Shown here piece by piece: positions 52,201-62,893 of a stretch of DNA of 64,000 nt. The stretch lies in contig NW_018149253.1 of assembly GCF_002042975.1 (NCBI RefSeq), positions 577,566 through 641,565 of the forward strand, written 5' to 3'. The notes under the pieces are model-generated. The model saw nothing but the letters and a program-made list of their open reading frames with translations. It did not search any database and had not been told where the DNA came from. Source of the DNA: Orbicella faveolata. Its lineage: Eukaryota > Cnidaria > Anthozoa > Scleractinia > Merulinidae. A program made the position numbers and the translations under genes. Each line of letters opens with the position of its first letter. Within the stretch, counting starts at the first letter, position 1.

Positions 52201-54985
52201 CTAAAAATACCCCTTATATGGAGGGCGCTGTTCGATTAACCTATCATAATGCTTGAAATTGGGTGAGGTCAGAGATTGGTTACTCGCAATCCACTCGTCT
52301 GGGCTAGTTTGCTACTAGGGACCTTAAGCAAACCACGACGGCAACGGCAACGAGAACGTCACCAAACAAAAGGTTTAACGAGCAATGGCTGTGCACGTGC
52401 GTTTTTGTTTTTTCTGTTTTTTTCATTTGGAATTGAACGCTGGCATTACATATTTAGCTTGAGCAAGTTATGAGACCAATAGGCGCACTGAACAGATCTG
52501 GACAATTTCGAAATTCGAAGATAAAATATAAATTCATCTTTTACTAGGCGTTGTCCTCGGGGTCGCCGTCGTGATTGCTTATAGTCTCTATTAAACCAAC
52601 CAAAACCGCCTGCGTTTTCCTCCGTTCGCTAAAGCCAAACAAATTGCTTCTTCCCACGAGTTGGTTAGTTGGTTTACTGTTTAGTTTACATTTACAAGTA
52701 ATCAGACCAGTCGCTCGGTCTTTTTCGTGAAGGACTGTCAACTGAGAAACTGTATACGAAGCCTCTCGTATTGGAGTCATTGCCACGCATTTTTCTCCCT
52801 TACGCTTTTTCTAGTTTCTCCATCGAAAAAAAAATAAGCGACTGTACGAAGTCTTCTCTAACCATTATATCACATTTTTTTTTCCATTGCCTTACTCAGA
52901 ACTGAAAAGTCATCTTTCAACTACTTACTAATTGACCCGCGTGTCACACAAAATTTACCAGCGAGAGCCAAAAAGATGACCGCAGAAGACGTTTTCAGAG
53001 TGTTCATTATGTCCATCTTCTACGTTGGGAAGGGTAAACGTTCAAGGCCGTACGCTCACCTCAACGAAGCTCTGAACTCTGCAAAGGTAAGGGATAAGTG
53101 ATGTAACGTCTGCAGCGACTGGCAAATTCCAAAACGAGACGAAACAAAACGAGCTCTAGGCGTGTCGCGACAAACTAGTGGGTGGGACTACTTTACAGGT
53201 GGTCTTCAAGGGTAGACAAGTAAACCACGGAAAACCAAAGTTGACGGTTATCGGCGATTTATTGCATCAACATAAACGATCGTCAACTGAAATAACAATA
53301 TGTAACGAATTTCTATTCAATTTAGCGGAAAAGTTGCGTAACAAATAGTCAAAACTTACACGAGACACGATAACAATACATCAAAAAAAAGCCAGCGTAA
53401 ATACTACGCTAAGATACTAAATAAGATTCGATCACAGAAGTAAACAACAAAAGGAACTAATCAACAGCTCAATGCTTTCGAGCCTAAAAGGTGGGCGTTC
53501 ACTCTAGTAACGTTCAGAACACTTTCTAATTTAGACGATTATAAATCAATTAACATTGTACNNNNNNNNNNNNNNNNNNNNNNNNNNNNNNNNNNNNNNN
53601 NNNNNNNNNNNNNNNNNNNNNNNNNNNNNNACACAGTTTTGCTCCAAAAAGTCGATTTCAGCAGCTAAAAAGAGCACTTTCCGTTAGGATTTGACAGAAA
53701 TAAAGTTCACCATTATTTTAAGCACGTTTCAAACTATAAATTGGGCTGAAAAAAGACAGTACGAAAATTTCGTTTCAGTGGCACTTTAAAGCAAGTTGTC
53801 ATCATCTTTTACTGATTTTTTTCCCCGACAGCAAAATCCCAAAATTCAGCAAATTAAAGACATATGGTCGGCCGGTCTAGGAGTTGTGTCTCTGCATATT
53901 TTTCAGAGCGTGATTCCAGTCGAGGCGTACACACGTGAAGCGTGTATGATAGACGCGTTAGGTAAGTTCTATGCAGTAACACATTTGAAGAGGTTTAATA
54001 CAACTTATACATTTAGGATAATAGCAAGTATCAGACCAGTGCGGAGATACTATAAAACAGTGAAATAAGTTACTTCGAAGCCAAGTAAAGGAATTTTGTA
54101 ACTTTACGCGTTTCTTGTTGAACTCTCGCTAGGTGGACTCCATATTGTCTTATTTTTCACATTTTTCGCAAGGCGAACGATCGACGTCACATCAAAAGAT
54201 GTATCACGTGTAAAAACACAATCCTTTCTTTTGGTTCAAAATGCGCCCGCGTAACACACTTCCATTGCTGTCAATCCAGTATTCAGAGCCCGCACTTTTT
54301 CGGTCAGTGGTGATCAAACTCTTGACGAAATCAGAAACCAAAACCAGGAAATCCTGGTTCCGGTTTGATATGCGCAGGGCGTCCAAATTTAATATGGTCC
54401 CTGAACATGCGCAGAGAGAGTAACCGCCGATTTAATGCTGGGTAACTTTCCGATTTCTCCCAGAAGTCTCGATTTCTTGTTGCTATCTAAAAGGATCGCG
54501 GCTTATGAGATTGCGCGTTCTCCTTCCTAGTTAGGGCCTCCGTTTCTTTCAGTCAGGCGAACCTGTCATAATCCTTCAGGGCTGTGCTCTAGAGGCGCCC
54601 GGGTGCCACAGGTGACCAGCTTTTGCCTGTGAGCAACAACAACAACAACAAGGTTTATTTGAACTGTAAAAAACTGGAAAAATCTACTTTTTTCATGTAA
54701 GCTTTAGAGCTGCGCACCCAGGATTTCATGGTTAGGAACCATTGGGCTCGTAATTTTTCTTAGACCGCAGCCTTAACCCTTAGTCCTTTTATCTCTGTTT
54801 CGACAGGTCTCTCCCGTCTAACCAACAAAAAGAGGGGAGACTATTACGGCAGAGCGCAAACATGGCCACAGTCGAAGAGGAGAGAAATGGGCGTCTTTCT
54901 TTTAAAGCGAGCACTCAAAATATTACTTAGTGAGGGAGAAAGGCAGCTGCGTGCTGGAGATTTGCGTATCACCCAAACTTCATAG
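46217..54985 (+). CDS. ANKLE1: ANKLE1: ankyrin repeat, LEM domain and GIY-YIG nuclease protein, 8 exons
   Basis: CDS join: 46217-46260, 46613-47203, 48075-48148, 49407-49660, 51928-52058, 52900-53086, 53832-53961, 54807-54985; 529 aa (human 615), in frame at every join. ANKLE1 (LEM-3 in worms) cleaves branched DNA and chromatin bridges late in mitosis. Two to three ankyrin repeats lie at residues about 25-115 (GITALHLLSGHES; GLTPVHVAALWGRYRNLEIL). A linker follows, then a LEM domain at about 265-305 (PETLRKLSDSELRKELQKYG). The C-terminal GIY-YIG nuclease has the family's variant motifs FNYLLIDPR and IFYVGKGKRSRPYAHL. Next come DIWSAGLGVVSLHIFQ, VEAYTREACMIDALG and the end FLLKRALKILLSEGERQLRA, all close to human. 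Candidate catalytic Tyr, Arg and Glu are present. Intron 6 contains a 69-base N gap, and intron 1 an element ending 27 bp before exon 2. Confidence 0.93.
46311..46585. repeat. Inverted-repeat element abutting ANKLE1 exon 2
   Basis: GTGCGTTTCTTTAAAAAAAA with ATTGGATTCTTAAATC on the left mirrors GATTTAAGAATCCAAT and TTTCTTAAAGAAACGCAC on the right. Nested inside is a second symmetrical arm pair around GGAACCGAA / TTCGGTTCC. The right end is 27 bp from the exon 2 acceptor. Confidence 0.85.
47415..47500 (+). mobile_element. Possible tRNA-derived SINE remnant
   Basis: GCCTAGTGTTAGTGCACTGG followed about 30 bp later by GGGTTCCAGCCC looks like an A-box/B-box pair at tRNA-like spacing. No full cloverleaf can be drawn and no tail is visible. 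In ANKLE1 intron 2. Confidence 0.4.
48311..48481. repeat. Near-perfect palindrome, ~80-bp arms with almost no loop
   Basis: The left arm (TATCTCTTTTTGTCTTAAAG, ACCTTGTTCCATACTCCTGG, CCTGAAAGTTGACTACAAGC, AGTTTAAGGCTGGATAGG) is mirrored by the right arm with about five mismatches over 81 bp. A transcript of ANKLE1 intron 3 would fold here into a long hairpin. Confidence 0.9.
49766..49904 (+). repeat. Dispersed repeat copy following ANKLE1 exon 4
   Basis: Runs from AAGGCTGTGATCTAAGAAAA through CCTAACGATGAAATCCTGGG and CGCCTGTGGCACCCGGGCAC to TCTAGAGCACAG. The same family lies inverted at 54581-54773. Confidence 0.75.
50190..50375. repeat. Inverted-repeat MITE-like element (~185 bp)
   Basis: AAGATAATTTGGTTTTATCG, ACTGGGTTGATAATGTGAAT and TTGAAAGCTGACATTTCGAG on the left are mirrored by CTCGAAATGTCAGCTTTTGA, ATTCATATTATCAACCCAGT and TGATAAAACCCAATTACCTT on the right. 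In ANKLE1 intron 4. Confidence 0.85.
50554..50813. repeat. Inverted-repeat MITE-like element (~260 bp), AGACTGCGCGCAGTCTC ends
   Basis: AGACTGCGCGCAGTCTCTCT with TTTCCTCGAAAATCCGTG on the left mirrors CACGGATTTTTGAGGAAA and AGAGAGACTGCTCGCAGTCT on the right. A GC-rich centre contains further mirrored GTGACTGTGAG units. In ANKLE1 intron 4. Confidence 0.85.
51143..51289. repeat. Inverted-repeat MITE-like element (~147 bp)
   Basis: GTATTCTCGGTATTGGACTG with GAACTAGCTTGTAATGGAGG on the left mirrors CCTCACTTGCAAGCTAGTTC and CAGTCCTATGCCAAGAATAC on the right. In ANKLE1 intron 4. Confidence 0.85.
52318..52588. repeat. Inverted-repeat MITE-like element (~270 bp)
   Basis: GGGACCTTAAGCAAACCACG with ACGGCAACGGCAACGAGAAC on the left mirrors CGTTGTCCTCGGGGTCGCCG and TCGTGATTGCTTATAGTCTC on the right. 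In ANKLE1 intron 5. Confidence 0.75.
53562..53630. other. Assembly gap (69 N)
   Basis: Unresolved bases in ANKLE1 intron 6. No exon appears to be missing, because the flanking exons join in frame. Confidence 0.98.
54581..54773 (-). repeat. Dispersed repeat copy preceding ANKLE1 exon 8
   Basis: Inverted relative of 49766-49904: GCTGTGCTCTAGAGGCGCCC ... CACCCAGGATTTCATGGTTA ... TTTTTCTTAGACCGCAGCC. It includes a (CAA)n tract at about 54631-54650 and ends 33 bp before the last exon. Confidence 0.75.
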
Positions 54986-57589
54986 GTGAGTCAGGCTATT
55001 TCACTGTAAAATAATTACGTGGCTTTGGGCCGTGGAAACAGATTACGATCAAACAACTTGATAAAAAAATTGGCTAAACTTTATCTGAGACTTAAGCGCT
55101 TGGTTTAAAAGGCGTAGTTACTGATTTCGATGTTTCATCGACAGATCCATTGTCCATTTTCAAGCACCAAGTAGGATCCACATGTTCCTTTATCGACGTG
55201 AAAATAGGCTCCTTTTAACGTCATTTTTATGCCATTTTTACGCCGTTTTTACATTTTAAATCTTCAGGTCTAAACTTTTTAATCATTTTAACAATATTGT
55301 TTACTTGCTTTTTAAGACAAATCTTCGAAAAGCTCTCTTAACAAAACCTACTGGCATGTAAACAGTTTTGACTAATCTGCAAAATTTTATACTTGTCTGT
55401 AATTTAAGAAAAAAGAAACATTGTTTAAGTAGAATATGTCTGAAGGGGCACCAGTCGTACTTCAGAAGAGTTATGAAACAGCAAAAATCAACGACAACTT
55501 ATTTTATGACAGTTTCAGTGACATGTTTTAGCCTAAGATGTGAATATTTAATGTATATAGAAACTATATGTTATTTATTGTTGTTTTCAAGGCCGTTTTA
55601 GGTAGTATGCCAAAGGGCCCACGAATTCGTAAAAATGTAAAAAATAAGGCCAAAAAAATGATAGTTAAGTTTTGCAAATTGGTTTTGATCGGTTTTAAAA
55701 CCTCGACGGCCGAAGTAATCAAAAAGTAACTTCTGAAAAAGAAGTTTATTTTTTTTGTTAACTCTCAGTCTGTGTAAATAAATATACTAAACCTACAAGG
55801 CGATTTTACGAAGTTTACGAAAGTGGAGATCAAAGTAGTGTAAATTAGACAGTTAACGCTTTCTTTGCCTGTTAGTAGAGGCGTTTCACCCGTGCTACTG
55901 AAGACACGGGAAAAATGGCGTCAGCCATTTTGTTTTTGGACACTTCTCATTGGCCAAAACGTAACACATTCCTGCTGATTGGATGAAGTGTCCCGCGCGT
56001 TTTTCGTGAACCAATCAGCTAGCGGGGATGAAAGAAGATGGGGAAAAAAAGCCAGAAAAAAACGCTTGCCCAGATTTCGAAATTTCCTTAGAAGTAACTT
56101 CTAGGAATCAAGGACGCAGGCAATTGGGAATTTAATCTTTACCGTTACCCAGGAATTTTAAGATTTTTTTTAGCTCTAGTACGTCGGGTAAGACGGCCAG
56201 AATTCTAAGTAGTATTCATATTTCTGACGTTTTTTTTCCAAGAAAATGTAGTGTAGAAGTTTTACTTATTTCCACTTGAAGCTCTCGGCTCAGAAAGAGT
56301 TGATTATCAAAAGAGTAAATTTTTTTATGGAGCTTCTAGCACGAGAAGGATAAATCTTTTTAGAATTATAGAACATAGTTGTATATTTAGAAAATATACG
56401 TTTGTTTAAACATCGACGTATTAAGCAGTTGTTGAGTTGTAAATAAATCTGTTTCAAGTTAAAATACGACCTTATATTTGTCTCTTCAAGAAATAACGCG
56501 CACTCTTGTTTGGACTGAACGTCATTTGTTTTTGCAATGGGTCTGACCTGAAAATATTCATGTTCTTTCCTTGATAATTTGAAAGAAAAAGCTCGCCCTG
56601 CTGTGCTGCGGTGAATCTAAATCATTTTAAAATGAAGACAGAAATGCAGTGCACAATTGATTGCGGAGAAGAACATTCTAAAATCTCACGTTTTACATTC
56701 CATTTTCGTAACAAATGGAAAAATTGTGGTGTTCTCTTTTTCAGTTGATGTCACAATAAGGATATCAAATAACTGCCCAATCATGGGTATACAAATTACG
56801 GTCATTTTCGTGACGTAAACGGTTACCATGTAACCACACTAACAACCCGTTTTTAACACCCTTAATTTGCGCTCAAAAACGAGTCTAGTGACTCCAATTT
56901 TTTTTGCCAAGTTGTGGCAGTGAGTTCTGGACCTCTTTTTGGGATTAAGGATTGCAATGAAGCCCGGCGCTCCCTTAATTTGTTTTCAAACTTTGCGAAA
57001 AGTCGAATCTTCACACGCTGCTCATAATTCGATAATAAAACATGGGGGTTACAAAACTCGTTTTTGAATCACAGTTAAGGGTATTGTTAACAGGTCATGC
57101 GTGGCCATGGTAACTTGAATGGTAGTATCGATCCAGCAAAGTAGAAGTCCTAAAAAAACTGTACAAAACTGTTACCACCCATCTCAAGACTCAAAGCTTG
57201 TTAAATTAATTTCGTTACTACACACAGACTTCAACTACTGACAGAATCATTTAATTTACAATATTAGGCTATTTACATTGATTTATACAAATTGTACAAA
57301 TTAAATTAATTCCCAACCATATCTATGATCAGTTCTAGTATTTTGGGGGCAATCTCCCTGGGACTGGGAGACATTCAATTGTCATGCTTACGAACCCCAC
57401 GCGCGCATGAAATCTCAAAACAAACGGAATTCAACACCTTATCCCACCCTACGTCAAGTCTTAAACCCCCTCACCCGAGGGGTTCATGTCGACAATGCAG
57501 CAGTCTCACACCCGAGGGAAATAGTTGCAAGGGCGGGGAAGGGGCAGGGGGGTGGGAGCTCGTATCAACCGAAGTTTTTGTTTGTTATA
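54986..57589. other. Intergenic region downstream of ANKLE1
   Basis: AT-rich 2.6 kb with no convincing ORF. A degenerate inverted-repeat element spans about 56815-57115: ACGGTTACCATGTAACC left and GGCCATGGTAACTTGAA right, with mirrored CTCAAAAACGAG / CTCGTTTTTGAATC. Confidence 0.5.
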
Positions 57590-58306
57590 TCAACATGAGA
57601 TGAAAGATCGTTTTCTCTTGGAGAAGTCTGCTAAAACGTTCTGTCGAATTTTCCAGTATCCTGGACAAGTGTCACCGTAAGATGCCACTTGAACTTTACC
57701 CTTGCGGGATTTCAGCTTCAACATATAAACCCCTGCAGTCATACCGTCATAGTCGCGATATTCCAAATGATAGGTGCAAATGTATTTCTCAAGATCCGTG
57801 TCATACACAATGAAGAAAAACAGTTTCACAGCTATGTCGTCTTCGTTTTCTTGCAACGGTTCTGGCTTTAGGTATTGTCCAACCTTCACGGCAAACCGGC
57901 CGAGGGAAATTTCCTCTCTCGTGAAGAATGTCATATTCAAAGTATTGAACACGCTTTCTCCCCAAACGTCCACAAGCTCAAAGATAGCGTCGGCAATTTC
58001 ATCGGCTTCGCTACACTTTCCCTCTGACGCCAAACGCGACATTTGTGAAGTCGCCACGCAGAACATTGCGTTCATAGACTCGATGGCCGTTGAATTAGGG
58101 AACAAACTTTGCTGCTTCGGCCAGTAGAGCGCATCTTCGAAGGCTGACAAAATTTCTTCCAGTGCTTCGTCTCGGCAGATTGTTTCTTCATCATCATCAA
58201 AGTCGGTGAAGTCAGAATCGAAATCTACGTACACCCATTCGTCGTCGTTCGCCTGGCGAATGAAAGCGTTCTTGTTTTTGCACACGCAGGAACAACAGTG
58301 GCCCAT
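57590..58306 (-). CDS. Single-exon protein of unknown function with predicted acylated N-terminus, copy 1
   Basis: A 238-aa protein if translation starts at the internal ATG at 58306, giving MGHCCSCVCKNKN, a good substrate pattern for Gly2 N-myristoylation plus palmitoylation of nearby Cys. The ORF extends 13 codons further upstream (ATG at 58345), but the paralogue at 60777 also begins MGSC and is of similar length, so I prefer the inner start. An acidic stretch (residues about 30-43) precedes a helical domain with LASEGKCSEADEIADAIFEL. Blocks shared with copy 2 include VGQYLKPE, a hydrophobic FFFIVYD strand and the end block YGDTCPGYWKIRQ. No signal peptide or membrane helix is seen. I do not recognise the family; membrane-anchored adaptor is a guess. 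One alternative is an intronless, lineage-specific orphan family. Confidence 0.75.
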   Translation of the reverse strand: MGHCCSCVCKNKNAFIRQANDDEWVYVDFDSDFTDFDDDEETICRDEALEEILSAFEDALYWPKQQSLFPNSTAIESMNAMFCVATSQMSRLASEGKCSEADEIADAIFELVDVWGESVFNTLNMTFFTREEISLGRFAVKVGQYLKPEPLQENEDDIAVKLFFFIVYDTDLEKYICTYHLEYRDYDGMTAGVYMLKLKSRKGKVQVASYGDTCPGYWKIRQNVLADFSKRKRSFISC

Positions 58307-58345
58307 GCTAGACGGAGCGTCTGTGTAACGCAAACCAAAGCTCAT

Positions 58346-60045
58346 CGGATTCTGTTCTCGCTTGTGATGGAGTCAGAACGTTTGCTCGTAACCTCATGGG
58401 AACGTAAAACGATGAAAATGTGCAAGATCTCTGCTTAAATTGTCTCGTGCAGCAGTCACGTCCCGAAATGTCGAGCAGAGAAGTTTATTTTTTGTGATAG
58501 GCATTGAGTCCAAGGTACAATAGGGTCATTCAATGCCGCCTACCGGAAAAACCGCATTGCTATATGCAAAATATGTTTCTCGTCACGTCTCATTATAACT
58601 GCGCACAAACTGAATAAACCTGAATAGCTTACAAGTATTCAATATTGGTTTGTTAATTCACGCTACATGCACATTTGATTAATTACATTTTAATAGAGCT
58701 TCTAAATACAACGGTAGCACAATACTCTAGTAGCCGTTCGCATTAAAACTACCAATGACGTTACGTTCTGCGAGTAAGTTAATGAGTTAATGGAAGATAA
58801 TATCTTACTAGTATCATAAGTTATTCCAAGTTCTGCTTAGTAATGGTAAAACAACGGAAACCGACGTTTTAATACCGATTTTAGTTACCGTTCTTTCAGC
58901 CTTCGGACCTGAATTTTGTAATTCTCGATCCCTGAAAAGACCCTAATTTTCGTCATTACCGGGTGCCGATGAAAGCCTGTGCACTGCAAAACTCGGCGTG
59001 CTTGCTAACGATGTCTGGAGATTGGGCAGAGGTCTCTTGCCTGTTCCCATCGCTCTTCGCGCACCCTTTTTCTTGAGTGCCACACCAATTACTTACCAAT
59101 TTAATAGACTACTCAGCCAATCTCACGCCTTAGTAAAACAAAACAAAAACCAACGACAAAAACCACAAGCAATCGCCTGATTACTTTCGATACTCGTTTG
59201 AAAACCGCTCTTCTCACCCGCGCCTTGAACATGGTGAAAGTCTTTGCGGCGAAAAAGGATGCTTGATCTTGCCGCAACACTGATTCACTCCCAATGCCAA
59301 CGTTGTTACTGTTTTTCTGGTGTTTCTGTCTTGTTCCTTCATTTTCGTATTTCAGTTTTTTGTTTTGTTTTTTGTTAGACATGACTAATTGATCTTAATT
59401 AGTTTGTATCTTGTTCTCACTGTGAAAATATGTTCTCACAAAGAAGCCCTTATTTTGAATATATACTATGAGAGTTTGAAAACAGACAGCGAAAACAATT
59501 CTCTTTAGTAGGCTCCCTACAGAGTTAAACATTTTAGGAGAATAATCACATTTTTTTATCGGGTTAAACATCTGTTGTTAAACATTTATTTGAAATGACA
59601 GTATTCTTCACTTAGCTCGTAATCCGTTGATTCAACCGCTACAGTGTGCTCGATTTTCGCCACTCCCTCGTGTCCGACCTACGGCGTTCCTCCAAACAGC
59701 GGCTGGCAATCGAGCCGTTGCAGTCTGGTCATCGTTTCATCAGAATAGCACTCGTTAAGAATTTGAATTTAGGAAGGAAATAATCACAGACATCTTTATA
59801 ATGCAAATAATTAACAGCCCAGGAATGAGGTCAATTGATTGTTTTTGTTATTGCACAAGCAAAAAGCGAACAAACTGTTCAGTGTACCGGCGGTACAGGA
59901 GTTACATAATACTGGCTATTGACAAGGCCAAAAACGCCGGTCCCGGTCTTTGCACTTTCCATTACTCGCTGCTAGTTCTTCTGTCTGCTGGTAGCTTAAC
60001 TGCTTTGTATTATTAAACAAGAGCCTTAATAAGAATTGCTTTGAA
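58346..60045. other. Region between the two paralogous unknown genes
   Basis: 1.7 kb with no recognised gene. It contains the promoter of copy 1 and a repeat copy at 59074-59211. Small ORFs at about 59801-60016 and 59113-59382 have no recognisable features. Confidence 0.5.
59074..59211. repeat. Short relative of the 3158-3468 inverted-repeat family
   Basis: ACTTACCAATTTAATAGACT, ACTCAGCCAATCTCACGCC, AAACAAAAACCAACG and TTTGAAAACCGCTCTTC match segments of 3158-3468 in the same order. The left terminal end is not preserved. Confidence 0.6.
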
Positions 60046-60777
60046 TCACAGTGGTTCAATGCTAGAATTACCATACTTTGCAAGAGCGCTTTCTTCTTTA
60101 TAATTCAAATCCCTCAGCATATCTTCTCTTACTGTCCAGTATGAAGGGCAATTTTTTCCGTATTTTGTAATTTGTAAATGCCTGCCAGAGCACACGAGGC
60201 AAAGGACATAGAACCTTTGCAAAATGTTGCTACATTCCAAGAAGTACTTTAACAAGAAAGCGTTTGTTTCTGCATCTCTCACTTCGAAGAAGTACAATCG
60301 CAAGATTCGATCGTCGCTTTCGTAGAACTGTTCGGGCTTAAAGTACTGCCCAGCGAGGACAACTGCACTTTTCGTTTCGATTCTCTCGCGTGGGAACGAC
60401 TTAATCTTCAGAAATTCAAACGGTTTGCTGCCCCAAGCGCTTCTCAACCGTAGGATCATTTTTACAATTACGTCGGCAGTACTATAGTCTCCACCTTCGG
60501 CCAAACGGCTGATTTCTTCACAAGCGTCCACGAATAATTCGCTCACTGACTCTGAAAACTCGGAGCTCCAAGAAACGTCGTGTTTACTCGTCCAACAAAG
60601 GGCTTTCTCCAATTTTGAGGTGATTTCTCGTAGAGTGCTGTCTTCAAGACAAACGTTCGTCAACTGCGTCGCCGAAATTTCTGCCGAATGCCTTCTCCTT
60701 TTTACATCTTTTCTTTTCGCCTTATCTGTGACGTGCATGTCTGCTTCGTATTCAGACCGAGAAGGACAACTTCCCAT
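60046..60777 (-). CDS. Single-exon protein of unknown function with predicted acylated N-terminus, copy 2
   Basis: A 243-aa protein beginning MGSCPSRSEYEAD, which fits an N-myristoylation signal (Gly2, Ser at 6) with a Cys next to it. A basic stretch (KAKRKDVKRRRH) at residues 19-30 could add electrostatic membrane binding. The body aligns with copy 1: LEKALCW, ISRLAEGGDYSTADVIVKMI, AGQYFKPEQFYESDDRILRL, YFFEVRD, YGKNCPSYWTVREDMLRDLN. The basic stretch replaces the acidic one of copy 1, so the two may sit at membranes differently. Tandem, same strand, about 1.7 kb apart; probably an old duplication given the low overall identity. Function unknown. Confidence 0.75.
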   Translation of the reverse strand: MGSCPSRSEYEADMHVTDKAKRKDVKRRRHSAEISATQLTNVCLEDSTLREITSKLEKALCWTSKHDVSWSSEFSESVSELFVDACEEISRLAEGGDYSTADVIVKMILRLRSAWGSKPFEFLKIKSFPRERIETKSAVVLAGQYFKPEQFYESDDRILRLYFFEVRDAETNAFLLKYFLECSNILQRFYVLCLVCSGRHLQITKYGKNCPSYWTVREDMLRDLNYKEESALAKYGNSSIEPL

Positions 60778-61728
60778 CTTAACACAGGGCGATTCGAAAC
60801 GTTGAAAAGTCAGAACACAATGCGGACAAACTTACATGAATCTCAAAACACCCGCCAAGGACAATAACTGTGTTTGTTTATTATCGATATTGAACGACCG
60901 AAGTATATCTGCAATTGCTCTCTTAAATCTATTATTCATGCTAATCTCTAAATATAGATATTTTATGCAAGCAGAATCAATATGGCGTATCGAAACTCCT
61001 TCAAAATTTCACGCTTTCGAATAACGATTCATTAAAGTTCTTTGATGTCGCTCCACCCACACGTCATGTGATTGCTAATGGGAAGAGTTCGTTACTATGG
61101 AAACTTCTAGCTCTCGAATGGATAGTCTGCTTTCGCTACAAGACCACATATGGAAACGAATATTTTTAGCTGGACAGTTAACTTGGTTAGTTTACTTTTT
61201 TTTTCTTCAAAAAAAACTTTTAGATCCATTGTTTTGTTTTTACAATAACTGAACTTTCCTTATTTGCTGTGTTTCAATGATGCGACTAGTCTCATAAATA
61301 AAGAAAATCCACCTGTCTGTGTCAGTTCTCACTTCTATAGTTTGATTTTCAATCTCAAGCACGAACTCGTTAAGAAAAGCCGTGAAGCCTCATAGAAATA
61401 GATATCGTTTGTATAATGTTATTTAGCCGGTCAATTTTTCCCAATAAAATGGCAATTTTTTTATTTGGCGCACACTTCAAACACATGAACACTATACAGA
61501 CCTATAATTATTAATTGTGCAGATTTTCAGCGCAATTGCGGAAAAGTCAACACGCGCAAATACTTTGCACATCGTTTGTGGCTTAACGAAATGATAATTA
61601 CTAACGCTTTGGATAAACTGCACTGACAAATGATTTGTTCGTAATTGTGAGTGTTGAGACCTGGAAAGAAAGTACAACGCTTAATATTTTACTGGAAGAA
61701 AGTTTATGCCGTTGGGGTGTTGTGTTAT

Positions 61729-62074
61729 TAGAGCCCTGGCCAAATGGATTCGCAAGTAGACGCAACATAAAAAATTAAGTCTTCTCGCGACTCCGTTTAG
61801 CCAGGCCTTGCGTGACCTTGCGTTGACTCGCGATTACTTGCGCTCACTTTGATCGAGATCAAATTTGCACGCAAGTCGACGCGAGTTTTTCATCGTTTTG
61901 TCACCTAACCCAAGTCAACGCAAGTTGTTTAGCAACCTATTAGCCAATGAAATACAGGATTTTGGCCGCGCTGCGAATGGCGTGTACTTGCGTGGAAACT
62001 TGCGATTCCGTTTGCGATTCCGGAAGTTTCTATGCGTAACTTGCGGCTACTTACGAGTCCATTTGGCCAGAGTT
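61729..62074. repeat. Inverted-repeat MITE-like element (~345 bp), GCCCTGGCCAAATGG ends
   Basis: TAGAGCCCTGGCCAAATGGA with TTCGCAAGTAGACGCAA on the left mirrors TTGCGGCTACTTACGAGTCC and ATTTGGCCAGAGTTTTA on the right. The interior holds several more CTTGCGTTGACTCGCG-type modules. Confidence 0.8.
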
Positions 62075-62098
62075 TTATCGTTATAGCGTGAATGAGTG

Positions 62099-62205
62099 AG
62101 TGACTGTCCTGTTCACGACCAAATCCGACTTTTTAGCCCAAGCGCCCGAATAGGATCGAGTGAATGAGTGAGTGACTGTCTTGTTCACGACCAAATCCGA
62201 CTTTT
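62099..62205. repeat. 62-bp tandem duplication (about 1.7 units)
   Basis: TGAATGAGTGAGTGACTGTC with TTGTTCACGACCAAATCCGA occurs at 62099 and 62161, with one substitution. Adjacent to the right end of the 61729-62074 element. Confidence 0.85.
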
Positions 62206-62781
62206 AACATGTAAATTTAAAATAAAGTATTAAATTCATAACATCCAGCTTATACTGATCACCGGTAAAATGGCATGCAATTTTGGAGCCCGTAAAGTAA
62301 ACATCGTTAAATTCATAGATTCATAAACTGGTAACTGAAGTGCAATAGTTCTGATTCCAGAGAAATCAGAAGAACTTAAAATGAACTTAAAATTTGGGCG
62401 TCACTTCGTTAAATGCAGAATGAGATAAACAAAGCGCTACAAAAAAAAAGATTAATTGGCAAAGTGCTTAGCATCTTCTCGATCCCGACAAGCTAAAGTG
62501 ATTGGGCTAGTAGACGTGTTATGAAAAGTAAAAAAATCAACTCTACTCTAAGGAGAAAACAATGAGAAAGAGATTTGTAATGACTGGTCAGGCACACGGA
62601 CCGTGGACCACTGTGATCGCTTAAAAAAGTTCTAGTACCAATATAATTATGAGTGTTTTTGAAAATTTAAATCTAATTTACCAATGCTAAATTAATTCCA
62701 AGTTGACTTGATTCATAATCCATGTTGATTTTATTCTTCACCACATTGATACAAGGAGAAGTCCTTGTGATGTCATATATT

Positions 62782-62893
62782 TGACAATTATTCCACGAGT
62801 GCGCGTTGGATATGAGATGGTAGATAGCCAACTACGCACCTCGGTGGCTATAATCATGTTATATCCGACAAGCACGAGTGGAAGAATTGTTTT
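62782..62893. repeat. Inverted-repeat element (~112 bp)
   Basis: TTGACAATTATTCCACGAGT and TTGGATATGAGATGGTAGAT on the left imperfectly mirror CTATAATCATGTTATATCCG and CACGAGTGGAAGAATTGTTT on the right. Confidence 0.7.
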
